Shown here in pieces: positions 6,355-10,994 of a stretch of 10,994 nucleotides of DNA. The first letter of the stretch is position 1; each line of letters opens with the position of its first letter. This stretch comes from Gemmatimonadota bacterium. Lineage in GTDB: Bacteria > Gemmatimonadota > Gemmatimonadetes > Longimicrobiales > Gaopeijiaceae. Where the stretch lies: contig PCCM01000023.1 of assembly GCA_002731735.1 (NCBI GenBank), positions 7,116-18,109 on the forward strand. The letters are read 5' to 3'. The notes below the pieces were generated by a model. It saw only the letters and a list, made by a program, of their open reading frames with translations, ran no database searches and was not told where the DNA came from. The translations under genes were made by a program, and so were the position numbers.

Positions 6355-7035
6355 GTGATGGTCAAGCGGGAGGGACTGCGTTCAGTACTACGCCGGATCA
6401 GGCGCTACGGTCTGCGTTTGGGCGGGGCCGTCGTCCTTTGGGTCGCCGTGCTCGGTCTGTCGTTTTTCGTGTTGGTACGTGGATCCATGTACGCGTATCA
6501 GAGCATGGGCTGGGGGACCTGGTCCTCGATCGGGTTGGGCATCTTCGGTACCATCCTCGTTCTTTCCGCCTACCTGGCATGGCTCTGGTGGCGCATCAAT
6601 AGAGAGGGCCGCGTGAGGCAATTCTTGCCACGGGCGCTGATCGCTGCTGTGGCGGGATATAGCATGTTTGGGCTTCTCTACCTGTCCCCTGGAAACTCGG
6701 GGGAACCCGAGCTGAGGGACTACTACACGTCTCTACATCCGCTCATGAGACTCGGAGCCAGTAGCTACTTCCTTTTCGACCGGAACGGGTTGGTCACAGC
6801 TCTGGACCGAACGGTCGAGGATTACCTCGGGTTGGGCCTCCCTATGAACGAGACGTCCCTCCACTTCACACTAGAGGACCGCTATATCCGCGCGATGGAC
6901 CTCCGTACCACAGGCCGAAGCGCGAGGAGGAACAGCTTTACTGCTACTTATTTCCGGCTCATGGGCTTTCAAAACCTCCATCATATCAGTGCGGCGGATC
7001 ACCTTCACGTGTCCCTTCCTATGGGTAGACCTTAG
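6355..7035 (+). CDS. Three-helix membrane protein with a LAS/M15-like putative zinc-binding C-terminal domain
   Basis: A 226-residue protein starting at GTG 6355 or ATG 6358; no strong ribosome binding site is seen. A basic N-terminus (KREGLRSVLRRIRR) is followed by membrane segments at about 21-42, 57-79 and 92-111. The soluble C-terminal part has TSLH (167-170), AMDLRTTGR (180-188) and ADHLHVSL (214-221). The spacing of His170, Asp182 and His216/His218 resembles the H-D-H zinc ligands of LAS-type (M15/M74) peptidoglycan peptidases, whose signature is SxHxxGxAxDL followed by HxH. The usual Gly between His and Asp is absent, so activity is uncertain. If correct, the protein would be a membrane-tethered cell-wall hydrolase or a carbohydrate/peptide-binding relative. 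The N-terminal membrane part has no recognised match. Confidence 0.65.
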   Translation: MMVKREGLRSVLRRIRRYGLRLGGAVVLWVAVLGLSFFVLVRGSMYAYQSMGWGTWSSIGLGIFGTILVLSAYLAWLWWRINREGRVRQFLPRALIAAVAGYSMFGLLYLSPGNSGEPELRDYYTSLHPLMRLGASSYFLFDRNGLVTALDRTVEDYLGLGLPMNETSLHFTLEDRYIRAMDLRTTGRSARRNSFTATYFRLMGFQNLHHISAADHLHVSLPMGRP

Positions 7036-7057
7036 GCAGGCTCTGTGGGTAGACCTT
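7022..7057. repeat. Short direct repeat around the stop codon of the membrane protein gene
   Basis: TGGGTAGACCTT occurs at 7022-7033 and 7046-7057, a period of 24 bases. The first copy contains the last codons of the membrane protein gene and the second lies just before the YjbR-like gene. This looks like a small tandem duplication. Confidence 0.5.
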
Positions 7058-7061
7058 TGAC

Positions 7062-7393
7062 ATGACCAAGAACCTGAAACCACCGGTCACCGACCTCTTC
7101 TGGAAGCTGGCAGCTCCACTGCTTTCCTCGGGTGAAGCCAGCGAGGGGCCCTCATGGGTTTTCTGTGTCTTAGGGTGGAGGAGCAATTCTTCGCGACGTG
7201 CGACCATCGGACCGGCGAACTGATGGTGAAACTTCCACGGGAGCGGGTTCAGGAGTTGATCGATGGCGGATCTGCCCATCCGTTCGCCCCGTCCGGTCAA
7301 GTCTTCCGTGAGTGGGCACTGGTTCCGGAGCGCGACGAGCAGCGGTGGGCTGGGCTGATGGCGGAGGCCCGCTCGTTCGTGGAAGGGACTTAG
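7062..7393 (+). pseudogene. YjbR/MmcQ-like protein gene with a one-base frameshift
   Basis: From ATG 7062 the frame reads 29 codons (PPVTDLFWKLAAPLLSSGEASEG), like the start of YjbR/MmcQ or TfoX-N-like proteins. At 7149 the similarity moves to the frame that begins at ATG 7154 (MGFLCLRVEEQFFATCDHRT) and runs to the TAG at 7391-7393. The second part is well preserved: GELMVKLPRERVQELID, HPFAPSGQVFREW and a helical end. The offset of 92 bases is one short of a multiple of three, so restoring one base in the GGGGCCC run would give one protein of about 110 residues. The family folds like a double-wing DNA-binding or cyclophilin-like small domain; its role is not established. The gene could be decayed, the base could be a sequencing error, or a shorter protein could start at 7154. 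DUF4159 follows after one base. Confidence 0.68.
7143..7148 (+). promoter_or_regulatory. Possible ribosome binding site for a restart at 7154
   Basis: GAGGGG lies 5 bases before ATG 7154. It would allow a 79-residue protein made from the second frame alone, so the frameshifted gene may still yield a C-terminal product. The same bases also form codons 28-29 of the first frame. Confidence 0.35.
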
Positions 7394-7394
7394 A

Positions 7395-8162
7395 ATGATC
7401 GAAAAGGAGGTTAGGTCGCGCCCAGGGGCGGCACGCTACCTGGTCCTGGGCGTGCTATTGGTTCTGGTCGTGGCGGGGGCGACCACCGCGGCCCAGTTCG
7501 ACGGGTACTACCAGGTTCACTACAACGGACAGTTCACCTTCACCCGCATCCTTTACAGTGGGCCGGGGTTTCGGGGATTCGGCGGCGGCCCATCGTGGTC
7601 CCACGACTATCCGGATGCCGACCGGAACATGCAACTCATCCTGGACGAGTTCACAGGCATGTCTCCCAACATTAGAGGAACTAACGCGGTCCAGCTCGAG
7701 GACCCGCGAATGTTCCAGCACCCGCTCATCTACATCTCGGAGCCCGGCTATTGGACGATTACAGAGCAGGGCGCCCTGAGCCTCAGGAATTATCTGCTCA
7801 AGGGTGGCTTCCTCATCTTCGACGATTTCGAGGCGGACCAGTGGTACAATATGGACGAGCAGCTGGTTCGCGCGCTTCCGGAGCGGCAGTGGGTCGAATT
7901 AGACGACACGCACCCAATTTTTGGGGCGTTCTTCTACGTCGAGGATATCTATGTGCCCCACCCCTCGGTCGCAGTCGAGCCTCGGTACATGGCCATCTTC
8001 GAGGACAACGATCCAAGCAAGCGCATCATGGTCCTGGCCAACCACAACTCGGACTTGGCTGAATACTGGGAGTGGTCCACCTCGGGGCTGTTCGCGGTCG
8101 ACCCCACGAACGATGCGTACCGGCTCGGCGTGAATTACATCATCTACGCGTTGACCCACTAA
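7395..8162 (+). CDS. Exported DUF4159 family protein
   Basis: A 255-residue protein with an N-terminal membrane or signal segment (YLVLGVLLVLVVAGATTAA, 15-33) and then a DUF4159 domain. Family marks in order: FTFTRILY (47-54), DYPDADRN (71-78), LEDPRMFQHPLIYIS (101-115), the central strand and turn GGFLIFDDF (137-145), and ANHNSDLAEYWEW (215-227), then GVNYIIYALTH at the end. DUF4159 is thought to have a class I glutamine-amidotransferase-like fold, but no catalytic Cys is visible and its function is unknown. Members often sit with MoxR-type ATPase, DUF58 and von Willebrand-domain genes; none is present here. ATG 7395 begins one base after the stop of the YjbR-like gene, so the two are probably co-transcribed. 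An AAGGAGG just inside the gene has no start codon at a useful distance. Confidence 0.88.
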   Translation: MIEKEVRSRPGAARYLVLGVLLVLVVAGATTAAQFDGYYQVHYNGQFTFTRILYSGPGFRGFGGGPSWSHDYPDADRNMQLILDEFTGMSPNIRGTNAVQLEDPRMFQHPLIYISEPGYWTITEQGALSLRNYLLKGGFLIFDDFEADQWYNMDEQLVRALPERQWVELDDTHPIFGAFFYVEDIYVPHPSVAVEPRYMAIFEDNDPSKRIMVLANHNSDLAEYWEWSTSGLFAVDPTNDAYRLGVNYIIYALTH

Positions 8163-8249
8163 GGCCCGCCTAACTGTCCCCTCATACCTGGCGGTTGTCT
8201 CCTGCCTCGCCGTTGTCCCACCCGTACTTGCGCTTGGAACCCATTGACC

Positions 8250-8284
8250 GCACCCTCACACTGGTTGGCTGCACCCTCACGCTG
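8250..8284. repeat. Imperfect tandem repeat upstream of the NHL gene
   Basis: GCACCCTCACACTG (8250-8263) and GCACCCTCACGCTG (8271-8284) differ at one base and are offset by 21 bases, about two helical turns. They lie 27-61 bases before the NHL gene start. They could be paired regulator sites in its promoter region; no clear -10/-35 pair was found. Confidence 0.4.
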
Positions 8285-8310
8285 ACTTCGAACCAAAGGG
8301 AGACCACCCG

Positions 8311-9507
8311 ATGCCGTCCAAATACCTCGCAGGAGTAGCCCTCGTCATCATTTGCGCCGCCTGTATGAGCGCCGACGCCGGGGCACCCATGGACATGGCA
8401 TCCGATCCGGCGGTAACCGACCCCTCCATGGCTCCAATGTTCGAGGTGGATCCGTTCTGGCCGAAGCCGCTTCCGAATCATTGGTTACTCGGATCGACCA
8501 TCGGTGCGGCAGTGGACTCCCGGGATCACATTTGGATCATCCACCGAGGGAACGACGATGGGAACCTGGCACCCAACGAGATACCGTCGCAGCAAAGTCC
8601 ACCGATTGCGGACGAGTGCTGCTCCTCGGCCCCGCCCGTTCTCGAATTCGATGCCGAGGGTAACCTGGCAGGGTCCTGGGGAGGTCCGGGGGACGGATAC
8701 ACCTGGCCGGCGTCAAATCACGGCATCGTGGTTGACCACATGGACAACGTCTGGATCGGCGGGAACGGGGGCGGCGACTCGCATGTCTTGAAGTTCACGC
8801 GCTCCGGGGAGTTCCTGTTGCAAGTCGGCGAGCCGGGCAACGGTGTCAACAGTATGGCCGAGAACCACTTCTCACGCGTCGCCAAGGTCACCTACGACGG
8901 GCCGGCCAACGAGATCTACCTGGCCGACGGCTACGGCAACAAGCGGGTCGCCGTCATCGATGCCTCGACCGGAAATCTCAAGCGATTCTGGGGAGCCTAT
9001 GGCACCACCACAATAAGCGACGACTTCCTGGGAGCTTATGACCCGATGGCGGAGCCGGCTCAACAGTTCCGCGGCCCGGTGCACTGCGCCGATCCGGCCG
9101 ACGATGACTTCGTGTATGTCTGCGACCGTGGCGGGAACCGGATCCAGGTCTTTACGAAGACCGGCGACTACGTGGAGGAGATCTTCATTGAGAAGAACTC
9201 GGGCGGCTCCGGAGCCGTTTGGGACGTCGCCTTCTCACCGGATCCAGCTCAATCGTTCATCTATGTCGCCGACGGCCTGAACGAACGGGTCCACGTCGTC
9301 AGACGCCAGGGCATGGAATACATCTACAACTTTGGCGACGGCGGGCGCATGGCCGGTCAGTTCTTCGGGACGCACAGCATCGCGACCGACTCTCAGGGAA
9401 ACATCTACACGACGGAGACCTACGAAGGGAAGCGGCTCCAGAAGCACACCTACATGGGGATGGGGCCGGCACCGAGCGGGTCGACCGGGGTCGCCCATCC
9501 GGAATAA
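8311..9507 (+). CDS. Exported NHL-repeat beta-propeller protein
   Basis: A 398-residue protein with a good ribosome binding site (AAGGGAGA, about 8 bases before the ATG). The N-terminus has a hydrophobic core ending in CAAC (15-18); Cys18 may be lipidated, although Cys at -3 is not standard for a lipobox. A Met/Asp/Pro-rich linker follows, then FEVDPFWPKPLPN, which opens the propeller. NHL-type blades recur with the pattern 'D..GNVWI / VYVCDRGGNRIQVF / IYVADGLNERVHV / GNIYTTETYEGKRLQK'. The block ADECCSSAPPVLEFD holds an adjacent Cys pair; two further Cys (VHCAD, VYVCD) may form a disulphide. Relatives are sometimes labelled peptidyl-alpha-hydroxyglycine amidating lyase-like from the same propeller fold, but the enzyme's metal-site residues could not be confirmed. 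Probably a periplasmic or surface binding protein; ligand unknown. Convergent with the next gene, 7 bases apart. Confidence 0.88.
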   Translation: MPSKYLAGVALVIICAACMSADAGAPMDMASDPAVTDPSMAPMFEVDPFWPKPLPNHWLLGSTIGAAVDSRDHIWIIHRGNDDGNLAPNEIPSQQSPPIADECCSSAPPVLEFDAEGNLAGSWGGPGDGYTWPASNHGIVVDHMDNVWIGGNGGGDSHVLKFTRSGEFLLQVGEPGNGVNSMAENHFSRVAKVTYDGPANEIYLADGYGNKRVAVIDASTGNLKRFWGAYGTTTISDDFLGAYDPMAEPAQQFRGPVHCADPADDDFVYVCDRGGNRIQVFTKTGDYVEEIFIEKNSGGSGAVWDVAFSPDPAQSFIYVADGLNERVHVVRRQGMEYIYNFGDGGRMAGQFFGTHSIATDSQGNIYTTETYEGKRLQKHTYMGMGPAPSGSTGVAHPE

Positions 9508-9514
9508 ACTGCCA

Positions 9515-10222
9515 TTAGGGTCCTGGGTCCGCGCTACCGAGCCCTACGGAGACCCCTAGCCGGAAGCTCCACAGGTTCGCTTCGCTCCTACGTGGAGAAA
9601 TGACGATGCTGCCGTCCGGCTGGTCGACGATGTCACCCTCTCTCAGGTAGGTAGTGAGGCCGTTGTGGTGATAGTCAGCCCCGAAATCCAACCCAACCGG
9701 ATTCCGTCCGTGCGACAACTGAAACCCTAATCCCGCGCCTACCCGCCCCTGAAAGACGACGTCATCCCAATTGTCGGTACTGGCGAACGTGTAGTCGCTG
9801 TCGTCTCCGCTGAGTCCGGAGGTCGTTTGGAAATAGCCCAGACCCACGGCGGCCCTTGCATAGGGTCGTAACGGACCCATTCGGACGCCGAACTCCGGGC
9901 CCACGCCAAAGAAGAAGATGTTGTTCCACGTGTTGAGATCCACCCCCACCCGACAGCTGTAGGCACTGCAAAACCGGAGTGTTTCCTTCCCGTAGTTGAT
10001 GAATCCGAGGCTGGTGTGAACGCTTAGCAGGCCGGCCAACTCATAACGTCCTCCGAGTTCGAAACCCCAACCGTCGTCTACAATCAGCCCGAACTCCCCC
10101 GTTGGCTGCGCCCCAACCAGCGCACCATCCAAGTGCCAGCGAGGCGGACGGCGCATCTGGGCTTCCAGAGCTGGCACGGGTGCGAGAATCATGACCAGGC
10201 TGACCATCAACGCGAAACGCAT
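9515..10222 (-). CDS. Small outer-membrane beta-barrel protein
   Basis: A 235-residue protein from ATG 10222, chosen because it starts a clean signal peptide (MRFALMVSLVMILAPVPALEA) with cleavage before Gln22; the purine run GGAGAAGAAGAAGAG precedes it. The mature part is made of alternating strands typical of eight-stranded OmpA/opacity-like barrels: WHLDGALVGAQP, WGFELGGRYEL, IFFFGVGPEFGVRM, RPYARAAVGLGYF, FQGRVGAGLGFQL, VGLDFGADYHHNGL and the closing LWSFRLGVSVGLG. Two Cys (85 and 90) lie in a loop and could pair. No enzymatic motif is seen. Such proteins usually serve as structural or adhesion components; the specific role is unknown. The end converges with the NHL gene and the start faces the long intergenic region to the right. 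Confidence 0.78.
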   Translation of the reverse strand: MRFALMVSLVMILAPVPALEAQMRRPPRWHLDGALVGAQPTGEFGLIVDDGWGFELGGRYELAGLLSVHTSLGFINYGKETLRFCSAYSCRVGVDLNTWNNIFFFGVGPEFGVRMGPLRPYARAAVGLGYFQTTSGLSGDDSDYTFASTDNWDDVVFQGRVGAGLGFQLSHGRNPVGLDFGADYHHNGLTTYLREGDIVDQPDGSIVISPRRSEANLWSFRLGVSVGLGSADPGP

Positions 10223-10733
10223 CTCTTCTTCTTCTCCACCTATTTTGTCGGTTCCGTGCGGGACTCTCCGCGGGCTCCAGGAGATCAAATGGGCAAAACT
10301 GATGCCAGGACTGCGGAACCAACGTCCGATTGCTCTGGCAGCCCCAGAAACCTTACAAATATAGGGTAATCTCTACCACGGCGACGTGATCAGGCGAGCA
10401 ATCCGTGGACGTGGGGACCGGGCGGGACAGGTAACTGTCCTCCCCATGGGACAAGCTTGCCCAACATAGGGAGCCGCCGCCAGTCTGCTGTTGCAACCTA
10501 GATTCAACATCGCCCACGTGTTGGGTTCATGGGCGATCGAGGGGAAACACCTCTCACGGAAGCGACTGGAGCCCACATAGAATCCACGGAAGCCTGGAAC
10601 CCGTCCCAAATAAAGATCTTGACTCTCACGCTACACCTGTGAGGTATTAGGTGCGAGCGTCGATAATCGAACGGCGGGAAAAAGATTTCACAGTCACGTG
10701 GCGTATCATCCACCCTTGCCTAGGGGATCTCCA
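10223..10733. other. Long intergenic region between two divergent envelope protein genes
   Basis: These 511 bases hold no convincing coding frame; the short minus-strand frames at 10373-10609 and 10504-10713 show no signal peptide, domain or ribosome binding site. The region contains the hairpin cluster listed separately (10420-10553), a 9-base direct repeat CACGGAAGC at 10555-10563 and 10585-10593, a TTGACT at 10619-10624 that could be a -35 element for the plus-strand gene with only a poor -10 match, and the palindrome TCGATAATCGA at 10660-10670. On the minus strand TATATTTG, an AT-rich stretch near 10354-10361, could belong to the promoter of the barrel gene. Confidence 0.6.
10420..10553. 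repeat. Cluster of four inverted repeats, candidate structured RNA
   Basis: Four hairpins can be drawn in 134 bases. (1) 10420-10445: GGACAG-GTAA-CTGTCC, a perfect six-pair stem with a GNRA-type tetraloop, extended by a G-T pair, one C-C mismatch and three G-C pairs. (2) 10447-10463: TGGG, bulged A, CAAGCTTG, CCCA. (3) 10509-10537: ATCGCCCA and TGGGCGAT around a 13-base loop. (4) 10539-10553: GAGG and CCTC. In addition CCCAACA (10460-10466) matches TGTTGGG (10519-10525) and would compete with hairpins 2 and 3. No T-run follows, so these are not simple terminators. It may be a small RNA, a switching leader or an extragenic repeat element. Confidence 0.4.
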
Positions 10734-10994
10734 ATGAGAAAAACAAGATTCGTATTTTCCATCGCGGTCGCGGCGCTGCTGGTTGCGACGCCGGCCATGG
10801 GACAGCTCACTAACTATCCCGTCACTGTACTTCCGGCGGGCGATGCCGACGGGGCGACTTCGATCGGGGCAGGATGGGGTCGTGGGCTCAACGAGGACTC
10901 CGGAAAGCTGAACGCGTTCGGCGTGGGCATCACAAGAGCCGCGGAGACGGTGTCTTACCAGTTCGCTGGTGTGTACGTAAACTCCTCGGATATC
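10734..10994 (+). CDS. Exported envelope protein, probable beta-barrel, 3' end cut by window
   Basis: ATG 10734 follows AGGGGA at a spacing of about 7. The visible 87 residues begin with a clear signal peptide (MRKTRFVFSIAVAALLVATPAMG) with cleavage before Gln24. The mature part continues with TNYPVTVLPAGDADGATSIGAG and then strand-like segments with alternating polar and hydrophobic residues (LNAFGVGITRA, VSYQFAGVYVN), as in outer-membrane barrel proteins of uncharacterised families. The frame remains open at the window edge, so length and C-terminal strand are unknown. I do not recognise a named family. The gene is divergent from the 235-residue barrel gene, with 511 bases between their starts. 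Confidence 0.75.
   Translation, partial: MRKTRFVFSIAVAALLVATPAMGQLTNYPVTVLPAGDADGATSIGAGWGRGLNEDSGKLNAFGVGITRAAETVSYQFAGVYVNSSDI

Noticed and set aside
10354..10361. TATATTTG on the minus strand as a Bacteroidetes-type TAnnTTTG promoter
   Set aside because: The -33 TTTG partner is missing at the right distance and the genome affiliation does not clearly support this promoter type.
10373..10713. Two minus-strand open frames of 78 and 69 codons in the right intergenic region
   Set aside because: They lack a ribosome binding site, signal sequence or domain, and they cross the inverted repeats.
1..10994. CRISPR array, insertion sequence, tRNA or phage genes
   Set aside because: No regularly spaced repeats, transposase or integrase frames, or tRNA-like folds were seen when reading the window.

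Overview
The window is GC-rich, densely packed bacterial chromosome with mostly housekeeping and cell-envelope genes. Several genes suggest a Gemmatimonadota-like or related environmental bacterium: a lone DUF4159 protein, an NHL-propeller protein whose mature part opens FEVDPFWPKPLPN, a free-standing TolB/FlgO-like domain protein, a secreted amidohydrolase, DUF1207, and small beta-barrel proteins with a cleavage-site Gln. This affiliation is inferred from gene style. No rRNA or other marker gene confirms it. No mobile element, CRISPR array, tRNA or rRNA was seen.

Left part (1-2132). A DAK2-DegV fusion (a fatty-acid kinase domain joined to a fatty-acid-binding domain) runs off the left edge on the minus strand. 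It is divergent from a pterin-4a-carbinolamine dehydratase gene (phhB) on the plus strand. Just after phhB lie two gene fossils that abut at base 2016: the 3' end of an O6-alkylguanine-DNA alkyltransferase gene (minus) and an internal piece of a histone-deacetylase-family gene (plus). Both are cut on the 5' side, as expected if one deletion removed a shared divergent promoter region.

Central minus-strand block (2148-6242). In transcription order: an unrecognised 81-residue ORF coupled by ATGA overlap to a secreted amidohydrolase; then thyX (flavin-dependent thymidylate synthase); an exported DUF1207 protein; and a membrane-anchored TolB/FlgO-like protein. The last three are tightly spaced.

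Right plus-strand block (6355-9507). A three-helix membrane protein with a C-terminal domain resembling LAS/M15-type zinc peptidases; a YjbR/MmcQ-like gene with a probable one-base deletion; a DUF4159 protein one base downstream; and an exported NHL-repeat propeller. A beta-barrel gene (minus) converges on the NHL gene.

Right end (10223-10994). A 511-base intergenic region separates two divergent envelope genes, the second cut by the window edge. It has no convincing gene but holds a run of strong inverted repeats between about 10420 and 10553.

I do not see a clear new multi-gene system. The best leads are the double gene fossil, the hairpin cluster, the LAS-like membrane protein, the kinase-binder fusion and the frameshifted YjbR-like gene.
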